Source: Thermothielavioides terrestris NRRL 8126 (taxonomy: Eukaryota; Ascomycota; Sordariomycetes; Sordariales; Chaetomiaceae). From it: 64,000 bases of DNA. The stretch spans positions 3,162,001-3,226,000 of the forward strand of contig NC_016460.1 of NCBI RefSeq assembly GCF_000226115.1, read 5' to 3'. This document shows, piece by piece, positions 56,182 through 64,000 of this stretch (its first letter is position 1; each line of letters opens with the position of its first letter). The notes under the pieces are model-generated. The model saw only the letters and a list, made by a program, of their open reading frames with translations. It was not told the DNA's origin and did no database searches. The translations under genes and the position numbers were made by a program.

Positions 56182-56289
56182 AGGGAAGGGCGTCGGTCAG
56201 GTCAAGTCAGCCCCCCTTGCCGGTCAGGTCAACAAGGGGGGGCGTCGGTCGGGTCAGGTCAACAAGGGGAGGTGTCGGTCAGGTCAACC
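56170..56289. repeat. Minisatellite with GGTCAGGTCAAC units
   Basis: GGTCAGGTCAA(C/G) starts at about 56170, 56195, 56222, 56257 and 56277, separated by G-rich spacers of the type AAGGGGNGGNGTC. Period roughly 20-35 bp. Confidence 0.8.
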
Positions 56290-56488
56290 ATTTCCTCTCT
56301 CTAACATGGTCAACTTCACAGACCGATGGAGACATACAATCTCAGGTTAAGGTAACTAGCTACTCTAATGACAAGCATGCTCTACTGTAACTTTTCCATG
56401 CCAAACTCCGACCGAACTCCGTACAGCAAAAGCAGGGAAAGAAATAGAAACCAAGAAAGCCAAAAATCCAAGTCTATAGACAGCACCC

Positions 56489-59400
56489 CTAAGAATTCAC
56501 CTCAGCAAACCATGTCCTCAACAACGCCGCCAGGGCCCCCGGCAGATCCTCCAGGTGATGCACAATCAGGTAATAGGGGAAAGGGAACGAGTCGAGATAG
56601 CGGTGAAGGACGGGCATGCCGTCGGGCCCGAAGCGCGCCTCCTTCAGCTCGAGCACGCTGTGGCTCCTCTTGCCCTCGCGCACGTCGTCCAAGACGATGA
56701 AGACCACCATGACGCGCTGCTCGAGGGCCTCGCGCAGCAGCGGCCGCAGGCGCGCGTGCTCGCTGCTCTGGACGAGGCCGTCGGACAGGATGAGGGCGAG
56801 CTGCCAGAGGTCCTCGCCGCCGGCGGACGACGGCTGGCGCAGGCGCGCGTCGCGGAAGTGGTCGATGGTGGCGCGCAGCAGGCGCGCCATGTCGGTGTGG
56901 TCCTGGCCGAAGGTGAACTGCTGCAGCACGCGGGCGCCGGCGTCGGCGGCGGTGAAGGGCGGGTCGGTCAGCGCGTGCGCGACGAACACGTCGGAGCCGA
57001 AGCCCAGCACGCCGATCTGGCCGGCCTCGAGCGCGGTCAGCGCGCGCGCGACCATGACGAGCGACTCGAGCGCCAGGCGGCCCGACGCGGCACGGTTGGC
57101 GTCCGACATGGACGAGCTGTCGTCGACGCAGAGGAGGATCTGGTACGCGCGCTTGGACGGGATGGCGCGGCGCATCCAGATCTTGTCGCGCTTGTAGCCG
57201 GACGCGATGTACGGGATGATCTTCTTGATGTTGAGCCGCTTGCCGGTGCGGAAGGCGCCCGAGAGCTTGGTCGACTGGGTCGGCGTGAGGATCAGGCGGA
57301 GCTGAGACGTGAGGGACTGCGAGAGGGATTGCGTCTTGGTTTGGAACCTTGTCCACATCTCGAGGGCTTCCGAGTAGTCACGGAGCGGCTTGGCGGTTGT
57401 GTCCTGCTGGCGGATGGGTAACTGTTGTTGGGTTGTCTCCTGTATCTCTTTGTCCTCGGCATCCCCCGAGGCGCCTTCGGTGCGGCGCAACTCGTCCTTG
57501 TCCTCAGTCTCGAAGGCGCCCTTGCGTGTGGCGACGCCAGACCGGCCATCTTCACGGTCCTTGGCGGCATCTTGGGGCTCCGCTGGCTCGACGTCTTTCA
57601 TGTCCACATCCGCCTGCCCATCCTCTTCCTGCTCTTCCTCGGGCAGGAGGTGGTTATCAGCCTCGTCCATCTCGGTGTCGACCGCCATCGCATCGTCCAT
57701 CGGGCGAGCTTCCTCGTCGGTGGCGGTCCCCAGAGCCTGGGCATCAGCCTCGGCGTTCTCATCCTGCAGATGCTGGAACTCGGCGCGAGCCATGTCCTCG
57801 GCCGACTTATCCGTCTTGTCTTGACTCTCCGAGGCAGTCTGGATATCCCGCTGGTTGCGGTACCACCGTTCCAGGGCATCGCCGAGCTTCTTGAACGGCT
57901 GCGCGTCCTTCGAGCCCGCGTCCTCCGCCTCGTCGGACGGGCCTTGCTCTTGGTCGAGACTCGACGGGGCGCCCTTGTTGCCCGGCGCTTTGTCTTCCTC
58001 TGGCGCCTGCTTGCTGAGCGAACCCTGCTCTCTTTGAGCGGCCGGATTCTCGGCCTCGTCGTCTTGCATGTTCGCGTCTTCGGCGTAGCCTCCCCCGTTT
58101 TGCACATCGCTGGGTGCGACATCATCCTGGTTCGCGCCAGTCCCGTCGTCAGGCAACGGCGGCTTCTTCTCATCCTCCTCCCTCCGCTCTTCCTCCTCCG
58201 CGTCCACGTCCATCTCTTCCTCTCTATCACCAGCTGCATCAACCTCGGCTTCCTGCTCCGCTTCCTCCTCGGGGATGTTCTCATCTTTCTGCTGCTGCGT
58301 CTCCCCGCGCTTCTCCTCCTCGTCATCACCCTGGGACGCAGTATCCTCCTGTGCATCATCAGGCTGCTTCTCCTCGGCATTCTCCACATCCGACAACCCA
58401 TCCAGATCGTCATCTTCATCGCTCTCCTCCTCCCCGCCATCACCAATCTCGAGCTCCATATCCTCCGGCAGCGCCAACGTCTCTTCCTCCTGCACATTCT
58501 GATCCTGCCGGTTCAGCTCCTCCTGCGGCATACCCTCCGGTTCCTCTCCCGCCTCCATCTCGGCATCCTCCTCCTCGCCTCCCTGCTCCTCCTGCTTAGC
58601 CTCATCGCCATCTGGCGGCGCATTCCCCTCTTCATCCTGCCGCTGCTCCTTCTTCTGCCGCCCCTCGGCCGCCGCACTCTGATCCTCGTCCTGCTTCCCT
58701 TTCTCCTGATTACCCAGCTGATCCTTCTCCGCCTCGTCCTCCCCGCTCCCATCCCACATCTTTTCATCCACCGCCGTGGGATCCAAATCATCGACGTCGC
58801 CCGCCTGCTCCTCCATCTCATCCTCCTCCTCGTCTTCCTCCCCATCCTTATCCTTCTTCCCCTCATCCTCCTCCTCATCGTCCATTACACTCCCCATTTC
58901 GCCCTCGAGCTCATCCTCCCCCATGTCGATGGCATCCTCGTGCGCCTCAATCTCCCCCTGGGGCTTGTTATTGTTCGCGTCCTGCGCCAGTTCCGACAGG
59001 TCCTCGTCCGGCTGGATGTCCTTGCTGATATCCTCGGCGCCCTCGCCATCGCCGAGGCCGGTGCCGCTCTCCAGCTTGCCGGACTCTGCGCCGCCCGCTT
59101 CCTCGTCGCTCTTCTCTTGCGGCGTGCAGAACCCCTGGGCGGCGATCTGCACGAAGGACGAGGCGAGCTGCGCGCCGAGGCGGCAGACGTTGTGGTGTAA
59201 GTGGGCGAAGTGGGTGAGGTTTTGGGTGCAGAGGGCGGCGTATTGGCTGAGGACCGGATGGATGAGGCGGAGAAGCGCGGTTGCGGTGGCGGAGTGGGAA
59301 GGGGACAGGAATTTGAGCTGGTCGGTGAGGGAGGAAATTTCCGAGGTAATCTTGGTCATGCGGAGAACACCGACCGATTTTTGCAGGGTGTCGCCATAGT

Positions 59401-62400
59401 CGATGAGCCAGCCGGCTTCGTCCGTGGTCAGGGGCAGCGCCTGGGCAGTCTTCTGGAAGTTCTGCAGCGCCACAAGAATCTTGCTCGAGAGCGTCAGCGC
59501 GGCAACGGCGAAGCCGTCGATGCCCTGATCAGTGACGCTGCCATCAATGACTTCGGTCGCTTGGATACTGGTCCACAGCTGGATCTGCTGCACAACAAAT
59601 GCCAGGTCAGGCCGGGCATGGGCCATCTCCGCCAGACCGACCTTGAGCGCGGCCAACTCCCTCTCCACATCGTCCTCAAGCGTGTCATGGGCAGACGAGG
59701 TGAAGCCCTCAGGAAGAGGAGGCAGGCTCTCCTGCGCCGCATCCAGCTTGGCAAACAGCTCAGCCCAGCCCTCAAGCGTGCCACGAACCGCCGCATTATC
59801 CGCCCCGCCGAGCCTGCCATGCACCTCGACCAGGTGCACACCCAGTCGGAGCACCTGCACCAACCAGCGAACCACCTGCGCGTGGTTTGCCGATCTCCGC
59901 TGCGGCCGGCAGCACGCCTCCCCGTCCGTCGCCGAAAGCTCCCCGACAGCGTCAACCACCTGGCACAGACGGCGCTCATCCGCGGCAGCCCTCGCCAGGA
60001 ACTGCCGCTGGCGGAACATGACATGCAGCACGCCCTCCAAGTAGCCTACACTGCGGTGGACGACCTCGCGGTTCAGATCGTCCGAATGCTCGAGCGCGGC
60101 GTGGCGGAAGCGGGGTGCCAGGTCGAGCATCTTGTGGTAGGAGTACTCGATGGCCGCGCTCAGGGTGGCGGAGCCGACGACGACGCCTGAGCCGACCAGG
60201 ACCGCGGCAGTCGAGCGCTGCCGCTCGAGGAGGTTGGTGCCGAGGTTGCGGCTGAATCCCATGGCGCGGAGGGCCTTGAGGGTGTCGCTGTAAAGAGTGA
60301 CCTTACGAGTCTTGAGGTGCCGTACGAGCTCTTTGTTCTCGTCCGTTAGGGTAGCTGGGGTCTCCTTGCGCAAGGCAGAGATGGACGAGGCGAGGTCGGT
60401 GATGAAGCTGTCGAGCGTTTCGACAGCGCTGACAGTGGCGGACGGCAGGGAACCGTGCTTGGACATGGCCTTGACAACGGCTTGGAGGTTGGCCATCCGG
60501 GCCCAGTGCGGATTGCTCGCAATATTGGGAATCGCCTGCTGGCAGTGGTTGATCAGCCCTTGGTCGACGTGGACCGCAACGGGCTTCACCACTGTGCCGG
60601 AGAGATCGCTGCTTGAGTGATCCTCATCTGGAAGCCCCTGGTCCATGAGCGTCTGGACAGGCTGTTCCAGCACGGCGCGGAACTTGCGCACGAGCTTGAA
60701 CAGCTTCTGGTGCGACTTGCGAGCGCTCTCCCGCAAAGCGTCGATGTTCTTGTCTCGCCACTTCGACATCAGCAAGACGTCCTTCATGCTCCTGTCCAGC
60801 GGCGCCCGTCCAGCCTTGATCGTCTCGCCGACCTTGCGTTCGTACCGGCTGTAAAAGGCAATGAAATTCTGAACGGCGTCGCGAATCAGAACCAAGGAAG
60901 GCTCATCCCGCACCAACATATCCAGCTGATTCTTTAGCTGTCTGAGGAGATCTAGACGGGCAATGAACTGCCCGAGGCTGGCGCCTGTGAAGTACGACTC
61001 GAGAATCGCCAGAAGCTTGACAGCATGGTCCTTGAGATCCAGACCCTGCTGCAGTATGGAGCACGGCTCGAGGATCACAGCACCATAGGCGATGAACCAC
61101 CACGACTTGGCATCTTCGTAGTTCTTCTTGACCTCGGCGTCCAGCAGCCGCGACCAGCTCAAGAGCTCCAGACGGCGCCAGTCGCAGATGGTGTCCCGCA
61201 ACTTCTCGTACAGCGCCGTGGCTTTGTGCGCCCTGGTGGCCCAGCCGCCCTCGTGCCACTCGTAGACGTGCGCATGCAGACGCTCGATGGCGGTGATAAT
61301 CTTTGCCAGAGGGTCGTCGATCGCCATCTCGAGTACCTTGTCACACGCCATGATCACATCGGCCAGCGTCTGGTGGTGGCCGATCTCATCGATCCCCTGC
61401 AGCTCAAGGAAGCGCTTCTTGATGGAGTTGACGAGACCAAGCACCTTGCGGACCTCAGCGAGGTTGGCATCCATGTAGAAGTTGTAGCTTGAGGCGTCTA
61501 CACTCGCGCTGAAAGCCTTGACCTGCTCGTCGAAGACGAGCATTGCCGCGGGAAGCAGCAGGCGGTCCAGCTCCGCCTCGACAATAGCACTGTCCTGGTG
61601 CTCGCGCGAGATCCGACGAGCAATCTGCATGCACAGCGATTTCATACTCTGCTGCGGTTCCTGCGTGGACAGGAAGATCTTCTCGTGTGCTTCGGCGAGC
61701 ATGACAGAGAGCTCGCGGCCACCACGGCGCGGCTTTTTCTTAGGCGCGCCGTCCTCGTCCGGGGTGTAGTCAGGGAAGAGCTGGTCGAACTCCTCCTGGT
61801 CGAACTGTTCTTGGTCCTCCAGGCTGCCTTTGAACCGGAACAAACTGGTCTTGCTCTCCTCGATCTTGCGGTCTGCCTCGAGTTTCTTCGTCCATTCCTC
61901 GTGGAAGGAAGCCAGGGACTCGTGCACTGAACGACGGAGGGAGACGGGCAGTTTGTCTAGGCCTTCCACAGCGGTAACAGCTTGGACGAACGACAGGAAC
62001 TCGAAAGTGCGGATCGGCAGTGCCGTCGTCTCCGCACTCCAGACCGTTCCACCCAGGAACGGGGCGACGCCCACTAGCGCCCGCGAGCCGCTTTCCCTTC
62101 CCACAGCCTCATTGTTTGAGCCAACACCCCTGCCAAGAGAGAGACCCATCCTCAGACAACGGAGGAAGCTAACCAGGGGCATAGTCAAGTCCTGGTAGGC
62201 GCCGAACTTCGTCAAGCGAGCGATCAACAGCGTCACGTTCCGCTCGACCAGCGCCAGTTCCTCGGCCGCCTCATTCGACGCCGATGCAAGCGAGCGCAGG
62301 TGTGTCGCAGCGACATCGTTTCGGATCAGCGCATTCAGCACGTTGCTGAACTCGCCTTGCAGGCTGCGGAGCTCACCGTCACCCGGGCGATAGATCTGCT

Positions 62401-64000
62401 GCACCGACGGCGGCTCGCCCAGCTCCCGGGCCTCTTCGAGGAGCAGTTCAATCCGGACGCTGGTCCGCTGGCCGGTGAAGGCAAGCTCGAAAGCCTCGAG
62501 AGCACTAACCTGATTCTGCAGACTCTGATACAGCTCGTTGTGCTCCTCGGCTGCAACTAGTGCGAGATGGTGCGGGTCAAAGATCTTGTCGGGCACGAAG
62601 AGTTGGATACAGCCCAAGGCGAAGTGGACCCAGGCGACAGATGTCGTCGCCGATCGCGGCTGGAATCCCTTTGCCGCGGCCACCAACGCCAGCAGGGCTC
62701 TGTAGAAGTGCGTCTTGAAGACCGAAGCAAGGTGTTGAGGCAGCTGATCATCCACAAGAATCTCTGGTCCAGCCTGCTGCGGAAGCCAGGCGCCAAGATC
62801 AACGCCCGGGGCAATGCAAACGTCCTCCCTCACGATCAAGTCCTCATACAGAGCCGGCACGATGGCCCTGCACCGCTCTCCGTGCGCCGCAACCACCTCC
62901 TCCATCAGCCTCAGAAGCAGCCGCTCTACTTTCACCAGCGGATCGGTCGTGAGCGCCTCCGAAGCGGCGGCCAGCGTCCTGCCCATGATGGGCATCTCGA
63001 CCTCGAGCGAGCGCAGCTCGTGCAGGTTTGCCGACGATGCCGCGTCGTACTTGAGCAGCAGCGCCTTGGAGAGGACGCCGCCCCATGGACGGACCTCGCT
63101 GCTTTCCTCGACAAACATGTAGTCAACGGCTTTCAGGGGGGTTTGCTTCAGGCACTGCAAACGCATTAAGCTGGTGGTGGGGATGCTAGCGAGCACGTCG
63201 ACATCCGAGCAGCCGTGCTGCATGGGGGTTTCGAGGGAGACTTGGTGGAGCACCTGGGTTTGTCGGAGGCCCTCGAAGGCAGAGGCGAAGAAGGGGTGGT
63301 GCGTGGTGGCGTGTACTCCAAGCTTGGACTCGAGTGTGGTGATCTCTGATTGCAGGTCCTTGACCAGGCTGGCGGCGTCGCCCTTGCCAGTTCGGATGAC
63401 GGCGTACACCCGCGCCATCGCATCCTGGATGGTGCGCAGGGTGGAAATACTGGCATCAACGCGCCAGCGCAGCGAGTCGAAACGGTCGGCTAGGCGTTCC
63501 AGCTCCATTACATGCTCCAGTGTCTGCCGATCAGGAATGGGGTCCGGGCGTAGATAATACCAGAGTGTCTCCATGCTGAGCCCGCTGGATAGCTTGAATC
63601 CCACCACGAAGTCGCGCTCTAGGTATCCGAGCAATGTATAGAGGAAGTCCTGGTAATCAGCCGCCAGCAGAGCAGACAGGCTGCCATGGATGAGGTTCGA
63701 CCCCTGGGTCAAGTGCGCTTGGAACCGGGCCTCCTCAAACGACGTCGCAATCAACGCCTCGAACGTCCTCTTCCAGAAAAGCATCAACCTCCTTACCGTT
63801 GAGTGGCGCTTTTTCCAGGAGCCCGGCTCCTCCAATGTCTGCAGAAGAAACGATTTGATCGCGCCTAGAGCTGAGGACAGGAACCTCGCAGCATTGGCTG
63901 TTGAGTCCCGGGAGAGGGAGGCGATTTTGTCGGCAAGCGAAGACCTCTGGAGGCGGTTCATTGAGGACGGTTTGCTGATATTGGCCTTTGCAAGCTGCGC
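56489..64000 (-). CDS. MDN1: Midasin (MDN1/Rea1), partial (N-terminus beyond window)
   Basis: Giant AAA ATPase that strips Rsa4 and Ytm1 from pre-60S ribosomes in the nucleolus and nucleoplasm. About 2,503 residues are visible, open to the right edge with no stop (the ATG at 63961 is internal); the full protein is usually near 4,900. The AAA ring is off-window. The part seen is the helical linker, then a long Asp/Glu-rich tract (plus positions about 57600-58960), then the C-terminal MIDAS domain. That domain has KIIPYIASGYKRDKIWMRRA and ILLCVDDSSSMSDANRAASG, with the DxSxS metal site near visible residue 2290, then GQIGVLGFGSDVFVAHALTD and ALILSDGLVQ. Ends LRTWFAEVNS. No introns are seen in this part. 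Confidence 0.96.
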   Translation of the reverse strand, partial: AQLAKANISKPSSMNRLQRSSLADKIASLSRDSTANAARFLSSALGAIKSFLLQTLEEPGSWKKRHSTVRRLMLFWKRTFEALIATSFEEARFQAHLTQGSNLIHGSLSALLAADYQDFLYTLLGYLERDFVVGFKLSSGLSMETLWYYLRPDPIPDRQTLEHVMELERLADRFDSLRWRVDASISTLRTIQDAMARVYAVIRTGKGDAASLVKDLQSEITTLESKLGVHATTHHPFFASAFEGLRQTQVLHQVSLETPMQHGCSDVDVLASIPTTSLMRLQCLKQTPLKAVDYMFVEESSEVRPWGGVLSKALLLKYDAASSANLHELRSLEVEMPIMGRTLAAASEALTTDPLVKVERLLLRLMEEVVAAHGERCRAIVPALYEDLIVREDVCIAPGVDLGAWLPQQAGPEILVDDQLPQHLASVFKTHFYRALLALVAAAKGFQPRSATTSVAWVHFALGCIQLFVPDKIFDPHHLALVAAEEHNELYQSLQNQVSALEAFELAFTGQRTSVRIELLLEEARELGEPPSVQQIYRPGDGELRSLQGEFSNVLNALIRNDVAATHLRSLASASNEAAEELALVERNVTLLIARLTKFGAYQDLTMPLVSFLRCLRMGLSLGRGVGSNNEAVGRESGSRALVGVAPFLGGTVWSAETTALPIRTFEFLSFVQAVTAVEGLDKLPVSLRRSVHESLASFHEEWTKKLEADRKIEESKTSLFRFKGSLEDQEQFDQEEFDQLFPDYTPDEDGAPKKKPRRGGRELSVMLAEAHEKIFLSTQEPQQSMKSLCMQIARRISREHQDSAIVEAELDRLLLPAAMLVFDEQVKAFSASVDASSYNFYMDANLAEVRKVLGLVNSIKKRFLELQGIDEIGHHQTLADVIMACDKVLEMAIDDPLAKIITAIERLHAHVYEWHEGGWATRAHKATALYEKLRDTICDWRRLELLSWSRLLDAEVKKNYEDAKSWWFIAYGAVILEPCSILQQGLDLKDHAVKLLAILESYFTGASLGQFIARLDLLRQLKNQLDMLVRDEPSLVLIRDAVQNFIAFYSRYERKVGETIKAGRAPLDRSMKDVLLMSKWRDKNIDALRESARKSHQKLFKLVRKFRAVLEQPVQTLMDQGLPDEDHSSSDLSGTVVKPVAVHVDQGLINHCQQAIPNIASNPHWARMANLQAVVKAMSKHGSLPSATVSAVETLDSFITDLASSISALRKETPATLTDENKELVRHLKTRKVTLYSDTLKALRAMGFSRNLGTNLLERQRSTAAVLVGSGVVVGSATLSAAIEYSYHKMLDLAPRFRHAALEHSDDLNREVVHRSVGYLEGVLHVMFRQRQFLARAAADERRLCQVVDAVGELSATDGEACCRPQRRSANHAQVVRWLVQVLRLGVHLVEVHGRLGGADNAAVRGTLEGWAELFAKLDAAQESLPPLPEGFTSSAHDTLEDDVERELAALKVGLAEMAHARPDLAFVVQQIQLWTSIQATEVIDGSVTDQGIDGFAVAALTLSSKILVALQNFQKTAQALPLTTDEAGWLIDYGDTLQKSVGVLRMTKITSEISSLTDQLKFLSPSHSATATALLRLIHPVLSQYAALCTQNLTHFAHLHHNVCRLGAQLASSFVQIAAQGFCTPQEKSDEEAGGAESGKLESGTGLGDGEGAEDISKDIQPDEDLSELAQDANNNKPQGEIEAHEDAIDMGEDELEGEMGSVMDDEEEDEGKKDKDGEEDEEEDEMEEQAGDVDDLDPTAVDEKMWDGSGEDEAEKDQLGNQEKGKQDEDQSAAAEGRQKKEQRQDEEGNAPPDGDEAKQEEQGGEEEDAEMEAGEEPEGMPQEELNRQDQNVQEEETLALPEDMELEIGDGGEEESDEDDDLDGLSDVENAEEKQPDDAQEDTASQGDDEEEKRGETQQQKDENIPEEEAEQEAEVDAAGDREEEMDVDAEEEERREEDEKKPPLPDDGTGANQDDVAPSDVQNGGGYAEDANMQDDEAENPAAQREQGSLSKQAPEEDKAPGNKGAPSSLDQEQGPSDEAEDAGSKDAQPFKKLGDALERWYRNQRDIQTASESQDKTDKSAEDMARAEFQHLQDENAEADAQALGTATDEEARPMDDAMAVDTEMDEADNHLLPEEEQEEDGQADVDMKDVEPAEPQDAAKDREDGRSGVATRKGAFETEDKDELRRTEGASGDAEDKEIQETTQQQLPIRQQDTTAKPLRDYSEALEMWTRFQTKTQSLSQSLTSQLRLILTPTQSTKLSGAFRTGKRLNIKKIIPYIASGYKRDKIWMRRAIPSKRAYQILLCVDDSSSMSDANRAASGRLALESLVMVARALTALEAGQIGVLGFGSDVFVAHALTDPPFTAADAGARVLQQFTFGQDHTDMARLLRATIDHFRDARLRQPSSAGGEDLWQLALILSDGLVQSSEHARLRPLLREALEQRVMVVFIVLDDVREGKRSHSVLELKEARFGPDGMPVLHRYLDSFPFPYYLIVHHLEDLPGALAALLRTWFAEVNS

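Larger units (their letters stand above)
55411..56289. mobile_element. TIR-like element with GTTGACCTGACC dyads and minisatellite
   Basis: The left end reads GGTTGATCTGACC (55411-55423) and the right end GGTCAGGTCAACC (56277-56289): inverted, 12 of 13 matching. Two dense clusters of this motif (55411-55576 and 56094-56289) flank about 515 bp of unique DNA without a credible ORF. No clear target-site duplication. It may be a non-autonomous transposon with subterminal transposase sites, or a paired minisatellite. Confidence 0.45.
54755..56488. other. Convergent intergenic region (YTA7 / midasin) with repeat element
   Basis: 1.73 kb between two gene 3' ends, both genes pointing inward. The right half is the dyad-repeat element described separately. 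Short ORFs such as 54853-55134 have no conserved motif. Confidence 0.55.

Noticed and set aside
55411..56289. CRISPR array reading of the repeated motif
   Set aside because: Repeat spacing is irregular, both orientations occur, and the genome is a fungus.
55420..56289. AGGTCA motifs as nuclear-receptor half-sites
   Set aside because: Nuclear receptors of that type belong to animals; repeat structure explains the motif better.
57425..59200. 591-residue plus-strand ORF, extremely Leu/Ile/Val-rich
   Set aside because: Antisense of the Asp/Glu-rich tract of midasin: GAN/GAG codons read backwards as CTC/ATC. Not a membrane protein.

Overview
The window is nuclear DNA of a filamentous ascomycete, most likely a Sordariomycete and possibly close to Chaetomiaceae. 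The evidence is GC-rich coding sequence, many short introns (about 55-300 nt) with GTRNGT donors, CTRAC/TAAC branch sites and YAG acceptors, closely spaced single-copy fungal genes, and AT-shifted transposon remnants that look repeat-mutated (RIP-like). The placement rests on protein resemblance and intron style only. All exon joins below were worked out by hand from splice motifs, reading-frame continuity and remembered family conservation, not from transcripts.

Layout, left to right: eIF3a (minus, cut by the left edge); G-protein gamma subunit; SelT/W/H-type redox protein; DGAT1 acyltransferase; RPB6 (minus) divergent from a TFIIIA-like zinc-finger factor; a doubtful acidic ORF; probable peroxin PEX8 (minus, ending in SKL) divergent from a TMEM170-type membrane protein; isoprenylcysteine methyltransferase (STE14); polyadenylation factor PFS2; mitochondrial nuclease NUC1/EndoG (minus); a 2.2 kb gene-free tract holding a degenerate inverted-repeat element; a ZIP metal transporter; 1.5 kb of simple repeats; SNF2-type remodeller STH1/SNF21 (minus); WDR70 homologue (minus); phytanoyl-CoA-dioxygenase-like protein (minus) divergent from SWC5; GST kappa (minus) divergent from an HSDL2-like SDR; ribosomal protein eL41; RPA49; the AAA/bromodomain ATPase YTA7; a 0.9 kb repeat element full of GGTCAGGTCAAC dyads; and the C-terminal half of midasin (minus, cut by the right edge).

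Most genes are housekeeping: transcription (RPB6, TFIIIA, RPA49, PFS2), chromatin (STH1, SWC5, YTA7), ribosome production and translation (eIF3a, eL41, midasin) and lipid, redox or membrane functions. I see no secondary-metabolite cluster, prophage or CRISPR array. Functional links within the window include the CaaX-box G-gamma and the methyltransferase that would finish its prenyl modification, and RPB6 sharing an upstream region with a pol III factor.

The least explained structures are the dyad-repeat element at 55.4-56.3 kb and the inverted-repeat island at 25.8-26.6 kb with a tRNA-like core. Other points of interest are unusual gene structures: a start-codon-only exon in eIF3a, a GC-AG intron, a stop-free 60-nt intron, an eL41 intron two codons from the stop, and a C28 tract inside an intron.
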